Assembly (NCBI GenBank): GCA_037447655.1
Contig: JBBHKE010000822.1
Location: forward strand, 314,272-378,271
Reading direction: 5' to 3'
Source: Zygnema cylindricum
Taxonomy: Eukaryota > Streptophyta > Zygnematophyceae > Zygnematales > Zygnemataceae
Length of the DNA: 64,000 nucleotides
Every line of letters begins with the position of its first letter. Position 1 is the first letter of the stretch. The notes under the pieces were generated by a model. The model did not search any database, was not told the DNA's origin, and saw only the letters and a list, made by a program, of their open reading frames with translations. Made by a program: the position numbers and the translations under genes. Positions 29,473 to 42,537 of this stretch are shown here, piece after piece.

Positions 29473-32400
29473 CCCCCCCCTCTTAGTCAATCGTGACTAA
29501 TATATAAAATAATTATTCGCCCAATTCGCAGCTCCCGCAGAACTAGGTGATTGAGGGTTAAGGGCGTGGCTCCCAAGAGGCGGGAAGACATGATCGATGC
29601 CGACACTGGCTCTAGTGATCGCATACCAAAACGTTTCCCAGCTAGGAGGAAAAGAAGGAGAGTCGGCAAAGTAAGGTAAATGTAAAATGGATTCATCCTC
29701 CAATCCTCGAAGATGACTAAGGGCCACATTGATTTGATTCTCTTTAATTTTTCGGCCATCCTTCCCTTCCAAGGTAAGAACTCCCTTGTTAGAAACCTCT
29801 ACCACTTTCAAGATTACGCGCTAAACGGAAATATCCAGCGTGTCCTTCTTCAGTTGCATCCTATATACAAAGTCCCCAAGCATAAATCGCCGTTGACGTG
29901 GCACATTATTTTTGCTCTGGCGTTGAGCATACCACAGCTAATCGCGGTGTTGAGGCGCTTGTAAATTCCGCATGGCGAGAGGCATCTCTCAGTGGAATAC
30001 TTTAGCTCTGTTGGCGATTAGTTTTTTGACAATCCCCTGGTCATCCATTTCTATGAGGACTAGTGCTTTAGCCGAGGCAGCTCTGGGCAAGATGGGATGT
30101 CGTCCAAATAATATGAACTAAGGGCAATACAAATGGAGGGAAGCTTGTCGGCTAAACCTGTATACCATGGCAATTTAAGGCACCTTTTGTCCCACTCCCC
30201 TAAATCTTCTTCGAATATATATTTCCGTAGTGACCGCTTCATTCTCTGTACGCACCTTTCGGCCAAACTGTCGGCTTGTGCGAGGTCGCAACTGGTCACT
30301 CGATGGTCGATGAGGCATTTCTCCAAAAGGTTGGAAAATTCTTTGGCGAATTCGGAGCCTTGGTTGATCAGAACCTTTACTGGCCCCCCAAATTGTGACA
30401 ACACCCTCTGCAAAAAAGAATATGCAAATGAGGAGGACTCCTTTCGCGAAAACTATAAACTCTATCCATTTTGAAAAATGTTCGACCATGACCACGACAA
30501 AGCGATTCTCCCGTGTGCTGGTCGAAAGAGGCCCCAAAAGATCTAGAGACCATTGATAAAACATCCCTAGATGGGAAGAGAAAGAAGCTCGGTTCCGCCC
30601 TTTTTGTCAAAAGTCGTTTTAACTTAATCGCAGGAAGAGCAAGTGTGTAGAATTCGGTTGACTTAGGTCCCCAAATCGTGCCACCAATAAGATTTTCTGA
30701 CTAGAGATGTGGTCCGATTCTATCTGAAGTGTTTGCATTGCTAATGGAGACAGGTGATCAGAGTTTCTCGATCTGCAGGGGGGGGAACCACTTTTCTTCT
30801 GTTGTTTGCCCATTTTCGGAGGAGAATACCTCAGTCTCAATCATACGCCGCCATCCGGGTCTGCATGTTGGTTAATTGAACTCTAACCAGGTGGGAAAGA
30901 GGAGATCCATGCTGGATGGATTGTATGGAATTGGGGTCGTTCCTGATATCCTTCCGTTTGGCTCTTATTAGGGCAAACCCCTCCACGTCTAACGCAAAAG
31001 TGGACAATTCCCCCACAGATCACGGAAAAAAGATTAAAGCAGAAGAGGCTGGAATATGTCCCAGATTGATCTTCGCATCCTCATCGTGCCTCGCCTTGCT
31101 AGAATCCAAAATGGAGGGATCGGGATTTCGGCTAAGTTTGTCTACATTCCCGTGGATTTCCCCTGCCCGGTGGCTAATACTGAAATCGTATTCCTACAAG
31201 ATCAAAACCCATCTAGCGAGTTTGTTGTTTAACTTACTGTTCTCTATGATCCATTTGAGAGGTTGATGGTCCGTAATGAGAGGGAAACGGATCGCGTATA
31301 AATAGGGTCCAAAATATTGAATTGCCCAAACAGCTAGAATAAGCTCTCTTTGGTAACTGTTGTAATTCCCCTCCGCTTTGTATTACTTCGGCTAGCGTAA
31401 GCCACTACATACTCTTCCCCGGCGTCATCTATTTGAGCTAAAACTGCCCCCAATCCAAACATGCTCCAATCAGTGTAAATGAGGAAAGGTTTCTAGTGAT
31501 CAGGCATCCAACACACAGGGTGTTGTTTAAACGCATCCTTCAAGAATTGGAAGGCGATCAGTTGTTCTTCGGCCCACTGCCATTTTTGTTGCTCTTCGGC
31601 CCACCGCCATTCTTGGTCCTTCCGCAGTATTTGATTCAGAGGTTGGGCGTGACTCTTGAACTCGCGAATAAACCTCCAATAATAGTTAGCAACGCCAAGA
31701 AATGTGCGAAGGGCCGAAATGTCTTGAGGTGAAGGGAGAGCAACAAAGGCTACCACCTTGACCATATGGGGGGCCACTGTTTCGTGGTCACTTCATGTCC
31801 TAGGTAAAAACTTTTTTGAATACCAAAAATTCCTTTGCCCAGGTGACATTTCAAACCCGCTGCTTCGAGGGCCCAGAGGACAATCTGGACATGCTCCAAC
31901 TGTTCCTCAAAGGTCTTGGAGAAGATGATGACATCATCAATGTAGCACCGAGCGCAATCGATTTCTTGGAGAGCTTTGTCCATCGCCCGTTGGAATTTGG
32001 CCGGTGCATTCTTCAACCCGAATGGCATATAAATCCACTCATACAACTTGGAGCCTGCCCAAAATGTCGTTCTCTCCCGTTGTAACGGTTCCATGGCAAT
32101 TTGGTGAAACCCCATCATATCAAAGGTGGAGTAGATAGTGGCCCCAGCAAGAGAGTCGAAAATCTCTTCCGAGGTTGGAATCTGATACCGGTCAGAAATA
32201 GAAGCAGTGTTGAACATGCAATCCTCCCCACACCTCCGAAAATCTATTGTTTTTTCGGACGAATCCTTCTTGGGAGGAAGAACTGTCAAAGAAGCGAACC
32301 CATCGAGTCCGGTACTCTCCTAAACCAATCCGGCTTCCACTTAGGTTCGGACTTTGGCTGTGATAAACTCTTTTTCCTTAAAGCTGAGAGGATACTGCTT

Positions 32401-32806
32401 CTGCAAAACAGTTGGCGTCTCGTTGATCTAATCAATTCGGAAAGGAGTTCCCTTTTTAGATGCCGACATCCGTTTATGACCAAGAAAACAAATGTTTGTT
32501 TCTTGCTAATAATTCTGATAGCTAGGCCTTTTGCAATGGATCCAAATGTTCCCCCAGAGTCCAATCATTTTTCCATGGCTCAACAGCCGCCCATGCTTCC
32601 GTTGGTTTGCCCTAGCGACTGATGTCAAATTCCGATCCTACCTTTAGGTCTACTTTTACCCCTGTGGCTAGAACACTACTGCTGACAACTTCAGCTAAGT
32701 TGTCCTCTTGTGAGCGGCCTCTCCCCCCCACTACAGAAACCCTCCGGAGTGGAATGTGATTTTTTCTCCTTTTTCTCCCCAATTTAAGTTGCAAACTTGC
32801 TTGCAT
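29473..32806 (-). pseudogene. pol: E7 Ty3/gypsy RT-RNase H-integrase remnant
   Basis: Minus-strand gypsy pol, unlike E6 in sequence. From high to low coordinates: an N-terminal region with D-L-K-V-G-S-E-F-D-I-S-R (about 32630-32670). RT follows (31750-32289) with DRYQIPTSEEIFDSL, MPFGLKNAPAKFQRAMD and catalytic YIDDVIIFS. The RT connection is at 31493-31777, with FLGVANYYWRFI. RNase H lies near 31000-31300, with H-Q-P-L-K-W-I. The integrase core is at 30060-30600, with SLDLLGPLS, an altered second catalytic region NQGSEF (Asp to Asn) and LAERCVQRMKR. The integrase C-terminal domain is at 29497-29900 (VVEVSNKGVLTLEGKDGRKI). Stops and frame changes separate the parts. No LTRs were identified for it. 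Confidence 0.85.
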
Positions 32807-32899
32807 TGCCTACAATTGAGGAGCTTCAAGGTAACTATCCTGAGACTTTGGGGACTAGAGACTCGAAAAAGCAAGACCATTCTTTAAAACCCATGTGAA

Positions 32900-34064
32900 T
32901 GTTGAAAATCATGTATTTTCTAAGTCTGAATAGGAAAAAGAAAAGGAAAAAGTCAGCAAAGGCAGCCTGCTTATCGCTCCACTCTCCAGTCCCCAAACTT
33001 GTTGCAATCACTGAAGATAAGAGAGAGAGCTAGAACCATGGCTGCCTATGCTGTCCAAAAGAGACAGAGAATAGGCTAGATTTAGTCTATATCAAAAAGT
33101 GGCTGCCGGCACCAGGAATTGATCTTGGTACCTAACGTCCGCCAGACTAGCCGGTAGTCAGTAGCTTTATAATATAGACTAGGACCAGTGCTAGAGTATA
33201 TAAGGTATGATAACATTGTAAACATTGTCGACGCAATATGCTCCATTCAACACATTACGAGACGGATTATACACAAAAATAAATAAGACCGCACAAATTC
33301 CAGACCACACGGAATTAACAAAACGCCATTTTATTTTGACGATCAATATTAAATGTCGATCTTCATCGACGGCCGTGGTGCGAGGCGGAATTCCGGAATG
33401 GCTGTCTTGGCGTTTTCAGACGTGGCGTGACCTGGCGACACGTGGAGAGATAACATTTGCTCGCGAGAATTTCGGGGAACATAAAGACGAATGAAATGCG
33501 GACACGCGTCTACTTAATGGCCTTGGCGTACACAAGCCGTACAAAAAGTACATCGGTCGTAGTACCTTTTTGTGCAGTACAGTCATGTGTTTGGTTCGAA
33601 CCTCAATACTTAGGGGCTTAGAGAGGGGTTTTAGGACTTAGAATATTTTGGTAGGTAGCCGCCTCTCTCCCAGAGAGCACTCTTGTATAAGAAGATAACT
33701 TTGGCTAGCCATATCTATCAACTCATTTAGTTAACCATTTTCAGTGATTCTTTTTGCTGCGGACTTACTAGAGTCTAGGCTATACAAGGGTGTAGTTGGT
33801 CAAAGTTTTTGCCTGTCACGGTGGTTGCATTTCTAAGGGAAAGTCAATGTGGGTGAATGTGTCCAAAACTCATATTCTAACTTTGAATTATGTGTTGGAA
33901 CTGAGCACACAAAAAGTCTTATTTCACATGGGTGAAGTTGTCATGGGGTTTTCATTGTTAAGGGGTCAATCATTTGGGTTTGTGTATACTTGGAGTCGGC
34001 ACTATCTAGATTAGCTTTTTTGGACATGCGAATTCTGTGTTGCTATGGAGCCCATAGAATTAAA
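32900..34064 (+). repeat. E8 5' LTR (C-type)
   Basis: 1165 bp on the plus strand, starting TGTTGAAAATC. The inner end reads ATTAAA where CA is expected, so the terminus is mutated. TATA-like TTGTATAAG at 33683-33691. The gag ATG is at 34045-34047, inside the LTR. The T-arm-complementary segment is at 33112-33133, here on the plus strand because the element is in that orientation. Confidence 0.85.
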
Positions 34065-34937
34065 GGTTATAGGCCCACCATCTAGGGTGCCTATGTTTGA
34101 TGGAACAGAGTTCACTTATTAAGAGTTTACGATAGAGAGATTGCTTTTCGAAGAGCACTTATAGGGAATTGTTTCACGACAAGTGAGGTGTCCACCACTG
34201 AGCTTTGGAGGAACTCACTATGGAGAATCATTTGGGGCTTTCCAGAAAACCAACCAGAGTAAGGATGCAACGGTAGGTGAAGGGAAAATTATTACCATGG
34301 AAGGGGGAAAAAAAGAGGAGGATAAAGGGACACCAATGGTGAGGAGAGCTAGGCTCTCGGCTACAGTTCCACCTGTGGGGATTATAATACAACCAAAAAT
34401 TGAAGAAAATGACAGAAAACTTGAGAATATAAAAACACAATAGCAAAACATCTCATACTTATAAATGTGTCTAAGTCCATAGCTATCACTATTTTATATC
34501 TAACCAAGTCTTCGAAAATCTATGAAACATTAATTCAGATTTATAAGAGTGAGACTATATAGAGGCAGCAGTTAGTAAAACAAAAAATAGAGGCCTATGT
34601 TTATAAAGGCGGTAGCATGATAGAGTTTTGCAATGATATTGTTGCGTTATATGTTGAGCTTGCTAGTGCAGGATATGTAGAATTTGAGGAGGCAAAGATT
34701 AACACACTAATCATGAAACTTCTAGAAAAGTACGAAAACATCATTAACCATATGCAGGAAATAGATGGCTCTTCATGGACTTGGAGCATTACCATGGGTA
34801 TAATTCTTCTGAAGGAAAGCAATTCGGAGCTTCGTAGGGGAAGTGACAGGGTGAATGCATTTACAGCTGGTGATCACTGGCGGAAGCGTGATGAGAAGAA
34901 CGGCGGTGATGAGCGGAAGCATGATGAGAGTAAGAAA
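34045..34937 (+). pseudogene. gag: E8 gag remnant, relative of E4
   Basis: Begins M-E-P-I-E-L-K-V-I-G-P-P-S-R, the same start as the E4 ORF, and keeps the gag order of E4 (V-R-C-P-P, then R-A-R-L-S-A, then YVELASAGYVE, SSWTWSITMGIIL and RVNAFTAGDHWRKRDEK). It has early stops (TAA near 34120 and 34168) and a frame change near 34430. The Arg/Asp/Glu repeat is shorter than in E4. It ends at 34937, where the E9 LTR begins, so the knuckle and everything downstream are missing. Confidence 0.85.
34065..34079 (+). promoter_or_regulatory. E8 primer-binding site
   Basis: GGTTATAGGCCCACC, one mismatch (G to A) from the E2 site, directly after the LTR. Confidence 0.75.
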
Positions 34938-36003
34938 TGCAACTCTGAGACCTCCAAAGGACCTCAGAGTAAGCAGCTCATACGAAGCCTCTATGATAAC
35001 CCAAACCCCTTTGTCTTTGAGCACGAATAACCGCCACCCTGGAAAACAGAAACCTGTCCAACTTCACTCCTATGAAGGCAAGACTCCCTTGAGTCGATAG
35101 CAAAAAAAATCTCTGAATTTGCTCCTCTGAGCAGTAAGTTATGGAGGGTCAAAGTTGACCTTTTGTACGAAGCTCTCTTGGAGAGAGGGTCCTATCTACC
35201 AATTTTTCTAAGTCCTATCTCTCTCACAAACTCTATCTACTGATGTACGGAACCAATCATATTACACTTTCGTACATAAAATTACAGTTGTCGTTGTACT
35301 TTCTGTACAAAAACTGTACGACATGGCCTAAAAGTCGACACATGTCATATCCAAGTTCGGTCCCGTAATCCCCACGGATGACGCGATCCAACGTAATTTT
35401 GCCACGTGTCATCGGATGTGACGATGACCACAAACATACGAGATTCTCTTTCCCAATCTCGTCTTTCTTCTCGGCCGTCCAATTGAATGCAGATTTCAAT
35501 CGTAGCCGTCATAAATACTTGCGCGGTATTTGTTTCGTTAAAAAAATAAATGCGCGGTACTAGTTTCTTACACATACTGTAATCCGTACTTTTACATAAC
35601 AAGATCTATGTATCCCGTAAAAAGTTGCAGTTAAATGAATTATCCTACGTAATAATAATTAAATAAATATCAAACCATATATCATATATCATTAGTCTTA
35701 GACTTAACGGCTAAGACTACTAGCTACAGGCTACCTATCTTTTCGCAGGTATCAAGATCAAATCCCTGTTTCGACATCTGTCCTTTTAGTAAATAAACTA
35801 ATTATCGATATATAAACTAATCCATTTCCGGTAAACCTCTGGATAGCCAAGGTAGCCATGGCTCTAGCTTGTACTCCAACTTCTTAGTGACTGCGACAAG
35901 TGTGGGAGTTTGGAGAGAAAAGTTAGTGATAGACTGCCTCGGCTTCATTCTGTATTTTAATTTAGACCCAGAAAATACTTAAAAGGAACCATCAATTTCT
36001 ACA
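34938..36003 (-). repeat. E9 left LTR
   Basis: 1066 bp, plus-strand termini TGCAACTCTG and TTTCTACA. The polypurine tract follows at 36004-36016. It interrupts E8. It contains a weakened T-arm-like segment at 35747-35768. Confidence 0.9.
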
Positions 36004-39000
36004 CTCCCTTTATTTTCTAGTTAATCTTTAATTTTAGACCACACTTCTCTCGCAGAAAAAATTAGCTTAGGGGAAGGCACATGTTTGGTCATCATATCTG
36101 CTACCATCTCGCTATGTGGTCGGTACTCTAAACAGATTATTTTGTTTTCTACTTTCTCTCTAACAAAGCTGAGTCTAATGTCCATGTGTTTAGCTTTAAA
36201 ATGATGTTTAGGATTGGCGGAAATAGCGATTGCTGCCTGATTATCACAAAAAAAAATCTGCACACCACTCTTAAGGTGACCAAGCTCACCAAACAAAGAC
36301 TTAACCCACATCAATTCTTTTACAGCAGAGCAAGAGGCCATATACTCAGCCTCATTGGTGGACTGAGCAATAACCTTTTGCTGTTTGCTACTCCAACAGC
36401 AAGCCCTATCACCCACATATAATACATATCCTGAAGTACATCTCCTCATCGGAGCATCACCATAACTAGCATCACTCCTAGTGGTGATGTCAGTATTCTC
36501 CCCACCCAAATGCAACCATAGATCCCTAGTTCTTATCAAATATCTAAGGACTCTCTTAGCGGCCTCCCAATCCCTCTTACTGGGAGCATTTAGACTTCTA
36601 CTCAGCACTCCTACAGCTGTAGCTAAATTCGGCAGGGTATAATTCATAAAATAGATTTGACTTCCCACTATTTGCCTGTAAGGAATAGTCTGCATGAACT
36701 TTTGTTCTTCACGAGATAATTTCTCAACTAAGACTATGACTCTTTCTTCCTCACTCCCCTCATTTCCCTTCTTTAACTCCATTGGAGTTGTACAACTATT
36801 AGCTTTATCAATCTGAAATTTTTCAAGCATGTTCCCTATTGCTTCATTTTGAGTCAATCATATAATCTTTCTTTTTTAGTCTCTTTCTTCTTGAATTCCC
36901 AAAATATATTTTGCTTCCCCCGTATCCTTCATTTCAAATCTCCCCTTAAGATCGGTTTTCAGTTTATTAATTTTTTCCATTGATATATTTAAAACAAGCA
37001 AATCATCAACATAAATTCCAATAAATATAACACCTTCATAATCTTCAAAAACATAGATTGAGTGATCTGAGCTGATCTGGATATATCTTAGGTTGGTAAG
37101 AAACTCATTAAGCTTCTTATTCCACTGTCAAGGCGACTGTTTCAAATCATAAAGAGATTTAATCAGCCAACATACGTTACTCTCTTCTTCTTCCTCCACA
37201 AATCCTTCGGGTTGTCTCATGAAGATCTCCTCTTCCAATTCTCCATGCAAAAAGGTTGTCTTGATGTCCATCTGGTGCACCTCTATGTCTTCCGCTGCTG
37301 CTAGACTGAGAAGTATGCGGACGGAGGGAAATGTGACGACTGTGGCAAAGGTTTCCTCGTAGTCAATTCCCTCCTTTTGTGTAAATCCCTTTGCCAATAA
37401 TCGGACCTTAAAATGCTCAATTTTGTTATCTAGGTTCGGTTTTAATTTGAAAACCCACTTAAAACCGATTGGTTTTCGAATTAGGTGGACAATCCACTAG
37501 CTCCCCAGTATGAGCTACCATAATTGAGGCCATCTCCTCATTGATGGTTGTCTTCCACCGGTTTCTTTCAGGGCAAGTCTTCGCCTCTCCATAAGTTTGA
37601 GGTTCATCTTCATGAGATAGTTTTGTTACCTTGTTATTATCCTGTTTTTCTTGCAATATTTTGCTTCTTCTCCTTCCCCCCTCAAAATCTGTGGCCGAAA
37701 TAGATGGTTCTCGTGGATTCTTTCGAACAATCTCGGCTTCTCCCCTGTCCTTTGATTCCGAATCGGTTTCCACCACGTTTTCCGCTTCGGGTTGAGTTCT
37801 CACTGGAGTTTCCGGGGCCGAGATCTTTCCGGTCTAAATTGTACCTTCAAGAATGTCATCTTCTCCAAAACGTGGATAGTTAGGAAGTTCAAAGTCATCG
37901 GAATTTTCTGACTCAAATCTGATTTTTCCTGACTTTGTATACTTGAAGGGATCCACAGACTTTCTTTCATCCATAACTACTAGATGCTTTACTAAGATTA
38001 TATCTTCCCTTTTTAGATCATTAACTCTATATCCTTTAACATCCTCATCATATCCTAATAAGTATCTAGGTTTTCCTTTAGGATCTAGCTTCTAATTAGA
38101 CCGATCTGTATCTAGACTGAATACTTGACTGCCGAAAACCTTTAAGTGAGATATGTCTGGTTTCCGGCCTGTCTATCTCTCATAAGGTGTTTGATCTTTT
38201 ATAGCTGAAGTAAGAACTCTATTTTTGAGGTAATTAGCACAATTCATTGCTTCGGCCCAAAACCTTTTTCCTATCTTCTTATCCTACAAGATACTTTAGC
38301 ACAATCACTTAGTGTCCTATTTAATCTTTTAGCTACCCCATTCTGTTCCAGATTTTTTGGAATTGTCTTTTGGTGTTGAACTCTATCTTCCTTCAAAAAA
38401 TCCTCAAACTGGTTAGAAGTATACTCTCCACCATTGTCACTCCTTACTCTCTTGATTGGAGTTTCGCGGAGTTTTTCGCTCCATGCTTTATATTGTTTAA
38501 AACAATCCTGAGCTCCTAACTTGTTTTTCAAAAAATACACCCTGGAATACCGAGACTAATCATCAGTGATAGTCATCATAAATCTCTTCCCCCCGGGTTA
38601 GGGCACTTTGGCTGGTCCCCAAATATCTGTGTGTACTAGATCTAGAATTTTTTCTCCCCTATAGGTGGTTGTTTTGGGAAAGGGCAATTTGTGTGCTTTA
38701 CCTTAAGCACATCCACTATAATCATTTAGATTCTCACTCTCACTGAATTGAATTCTTTCCACCACTCCCATCTTTTTCATCTCTCTTAGCTTATCTAGAT
38801 TCACATGCCCAAGCCTCTTATGCCACTTCAATATATCATGAACACCAGCGTAATAAAGTTTCTTCGTTTCATTAGTTAAAATCAGCCTAAACATCCCTTG
38901 GCTACCTTTTTCAGTGGTGAAATAAACTTTCTCCTCAAAACTAGAAGTAAAGACTCCTTTCCTAGTGCTAGTATCAAAACCCTTATCATCTAATACAGTC

Positions 39001-39848
39001 GTAGAGATGAGGTTTTTGTTCAGCTCCGGAATGAACAATACATCAAAGAATGTTACTATGGATGTCTTTTCTTCTATCAATACTTTCATATCTACCGATC
39101 CTTCAAGAGTAGTGGTGACTATCCTCCCATCCCCGTATTCTATCTCTACGGTGGGAATCTTTCTTATCTTAGTGAACAGGTGTTTATCCTTACACATGTG
39201 TATGGAGGCACCTGAATCTACAATCTTGCCTGCTTCACCTTTCAATCCACCGAAAGCATATTTTTGCTTTCGTGGAATTTCTACCTCGTTTGTCGCTTCC
39301 AACTCCTCATCCAATAGGAGCTCATCGTCCTCATCTTCGGATTCCACCTCATGTACCTGTGTCACAGGAGCCTTTTTCTTTCCTCTCAGGGTTCCTCCGG
39401 TCTGCCCCTCCTTTAACCGAAGCTCGGTTAGCTTAGTGCACTCTGCCATATAGTGCCTTTGTTTCTTACAGAAATGACATAAACCCTTTGGAGCCCTTGG
39501 TCCGAACTCATCGGTCTGATTTTTTTTCTCCCCCCCTCCGTAATTTCTGATCGGTCTCCAGGAATCCTTGTTCCTCCAATCGGTCCCAGCTGCCAAGGCT
39601 TGCCCACTCTTTCCTCCCCCTCAAGTCTCAATTGTATTCTCCCGAACGAGAATCATTCGTACCATTGAATTTCATATCCACCTTGAGTCCGCCAAGTCCT
39701 ACACACGGTTGACTATTATCTCGAACTCATCGGGTAACTTCATCAGTAGACAGTTAACCTTTTATTTTTCACTAAAATCTTTTCCACCACTCTTTAGCTC
39801 AATGAAAAGTGTAGCAAGCTCATTACAAAAATCCAACATCTTCCCCCA
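36004..39848 (-). pseudogene. gag-pol: E9 left element: pol, protease and C-half of gag
   Basis: Minus strand. RNase H and RT C-part are at 36021-36857 (CDNQAA, HMDIRL). RT continues through about 37060 (YVDD region near 36995) to 37397. The linker is at 37459-37803. Integrase is at 38200-38690, with RSDNGGEY and LEQNGVAKRLNRT. An open segment at 38703-39596 holds the knuckle (CHFCKKQRHYMAEC), protease (VDSGASIHMC) and WHKRLGHVNL. Gag then continues to 39848 (MLDFCNELATLFIEL), where it is cut inside the sequence that normally follows Y-K-G-G. Stops and at least one frame change (the linker is in another frame) make it non-coding as a whole. Confidence 0.87.
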
Positions 39849-41498
39849 ACATCCACTACAATCACTTATATTATCATTCTCACTGAACTTAATCCCTTCC
39901 ACCACTCCTATCTTTTTCATCTCTCTTAACTTGTCTAGATTCACATGCCCAAGCCTCTTATGCCACATCATAATATCATGAACACCAGCATAATAAAGGT
40001 TTTTTTTATTTCATTACGTGAAACCAGGCTAAATATCCCATGGCTACCTTTCTCAGCAATGAAATAGACATCCTCTTCAAAACTAGCAGTAAAGACTCCT
40101 TCCCTAGTGCTAGTAAAAAAACCTTTATCATCTAATACGGATGTAGAGATGAGGTTTTTGTTCAGCTCCGGAATAAACAATACATCGGAGAATGTTACTA
40201 TGGATGTCTTTCCTTCTATTAACACTTTCAGATCTACCGATCCTACAAGAGTAGTGGTGATTATCCTCCTATCCCTGTACTCTATCTTTACGGTGGGAAT
40301 CATTCTTGTCTTAGTGAACAGGTGCCTATCCTTACACATGTGCATCGAGGCACCTGAATCTACAATCCAGCCTGCTTCACCTTTGAATCCACCGTAAGCA
40401 CATTTCTGCCTTCGTGGTATTTCGACCTTGATTTTCCCCTCCAACTCCTCATCCAAAAGGAGCTCATCGTCCTCGTCCTCGGATTCCGCCTCATGTACCT
40501 GTGTCACAAAGGCCTTTTTCTTTCCTCTCGTGGTACCACCGGTCTGCCCCTCTTTTAACTGAAGCTCGGTTAGCTTAGTGCACTCTGCCATATAATGCCC
40601 AGGTTTCTTACAAAAATGACATAAACCTTTGGGAACCCTTGGTCCAAACTCGTCGGTTTGATTTTTCTGCTCCCTCCCCCCATAGTTTCCGACCGGTTTC
40701 CGTGTATCCTTGTTCCTCCAATCGGTCGCAGTTGCCAAGGCTAGGCCACTTTTTCCTCCCATTCGGATCTTAATTGTATTCTCCTGAACAAGAATCATCC
40801 CTACCACTGAGTTCCATATCCACCTTGAGTCCGGCAAGTCCTGCACAGGGTTGACTATGTTCTCGAACTCATCGGGTAACTTCATCAGTAAACAGTTAAC
40901 CTTTTCTTTTTCACTAAAATCTTTTCCCGCACTCTCTAGCTCCATGAAGAGTATAGCAAGCTCATTGCAAAAATCCAACATCCCTCCCCCTTTGTATACA
41001 TACTCATTCACTTTCTGATCAGCCAACTGTTGTTGCTGAATCGTACAACTTCGCTACATCTCTATGAGAGCCATCCAAAGATCGGATGCCCTTTCTACCT
41101 GCAAATGAGGACATGCAAGTCCTTGAGTGAGATGGCGTAGGATGAAGTGCTTTGCCGCCATATTTTTGAAGTCCCAGGTTTAAGTATCATTCTCCTCGTT
41201 CCTCGGAATAGGTGACATGAATGCCAAACCAGTTGCTATTGGTGTGGTCACCTACTTCTCCTTTCCTTTGTCCACCACTTCTCCTTCCTTTGTTTCCTCC
41301 ATTAAAGGTGGATCCTCTTTCCGCGTGAATTTGCTTCTTCCAAACCCTGGAGGGATTCCAAGACTTGAGTGACGCCCCAACCGTCCACTCACTATCCCCC
41401 AAAACCTTTTTTCGCATAGAGCTCCTATCATCATACTTTCCTAGTATATGAAGCCTGTTCCATTAAAGATTGATACCCTAAAGGGTGGGCCCATAACC
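39849..41498 (-). pseudogene. gag-pol: E9 right element: gag, protease and GAG_pre-integrase
   Basis: Minus strand. Gag N-part is at about 41180-41498. The ATG seen in E2 is AGG here, so the start is lost. An open segment at 39968-41026 holds gag, knuckle CHFCKKPGHYMAEC, protease WIVDSGASMHMC and the following DVLFIPELNKNL. WHKRLGHVNLDKL and CSGC follow in another frame (39850-39971) and stop at the junction with the left element. It duplicates regions already present at 38703-39848. Confidence 0.87.
41484..41498 (-). promoter_or_regulatory. E9 right primer-binding site
   Basis: Element strand GGTTATGGGCCCACC, perfect in 15 bases, next to the LTR end TTACA. Confidence 0.83.
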
Positions 41499-42537
41499 TG
41501 TAACTCTGAGACCTCCCTAAGTCCTCAGAGTGGACAGCTTCCAAGAAGCCTCTAGGATAACTCTGACCCCTTTGTGTTTCAGCAAAAACAACTGCCACCC
41601 TGGCAGACAAAAACTCTGAACACTTGGCCCCTTGTGAAGGGAAGACTCCCCTAAGTCGATAGCAAAAAAAATCTCTGAATTTTCTCCCTTGAGCAGTAAG
41701 TTATGGAGGGTCAAATTTGACCTTTTGTACAGAAGCTCTCTGGGAGAGAGGGTCCTTTCTCCTAATTTTTTTAAGTCCTATCTCTCTCACAAACTATATC
41801 TACTCATCTACAAAACCAATCAGATTACAGTTCCGTACGCAAAAGTACAGCTGCCAGTGTACTTTATGTACGGATATTGTACGACATGGCCTAAATGTCG
41901 ACACATGTCATATCCGAATTCGGTGCCATAATCTCCAGAGATACCACGATCCAATGTAATTTCGCCACGTGTCATGCGATGTGGCGATGGCCACAAACCG
42001 CCGAAATCTTCTTCCGCGATCTCGGCGCTAATTACAGCCGTCCGATTAAATTTGATTTTAATCTTAGCCGTAATAAATACATGCGCGGTATTCCTTTCAC
42101 TAAAGAAATAAATGTGCGGTATTGATTTCTTGTCTATACCGTAATCCGTACACTTATACATTATCGGATCTATGTATCCCGTAAACAATTACAACTAAAA
42201 GATTTATACTATGTATTCATGTTTAAATAAATATCAAACCATATACTACGTAACATTAAGGCTACCGACTAACTGCTGTCTGCTGGCCGGTAGGTACCAG
42301 GATCAAATCCTGTGGCCGGCACATACCCTTTTAGTAAATAAACCCCTAACTAATATAAATTTCCTGTAAACCTCTGGATAGCCTAGGTAGCCATGGCTCT
42401 AGCTCCCTCTCCAATTTCTCAGTGACTGCGACAAGTTTGAGAGTTGGAGAAAGAAGTTAGAGGTAGACTGCCTCGGCTTCTTTCTATATTTCTATTTAGA
42501 CCTAGAAAATACTTAAAATGGACCATTAATTTCTACA
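41499..42537 (-). repeat. E9 right LTR
   Basis: 1039 bp, plus-strand termini TGTAACTCTG and TTTCTACA. T-arm-like segment at 42292-42313 and U3 hairpin near 42400-42465. Directly followed by the E10 protease coding sequence. Confidence 0.9.

Larger units (their letters stand above)
34938..42537 (-). mobile_element. E9, recombinant of two copia elements (B-type LTRs)
   Basis: It has a B-type LTR at each end (34938-36003 and 41499-42537), but the outer flanks do not match (AGAAA and AATGG). They belong to different hosts: E8 gag on the left, the E10 protease region on the right. Inside, gag, protease and GAG_pre-integrase occur twice, with a junction near 39848 (see separate entries). The simplest reading is two separate minus-strand insertions joined by a deletion with breakpoints inside both. 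Confidence 0.75.

Noticed and set aside
42444-42537. N-terminal 31 codons of the E10 protease ORF starting in the E9 LTR
   Set aside because: This is LTR sequence read through by chance. The gypsy sequence begins at 42538.
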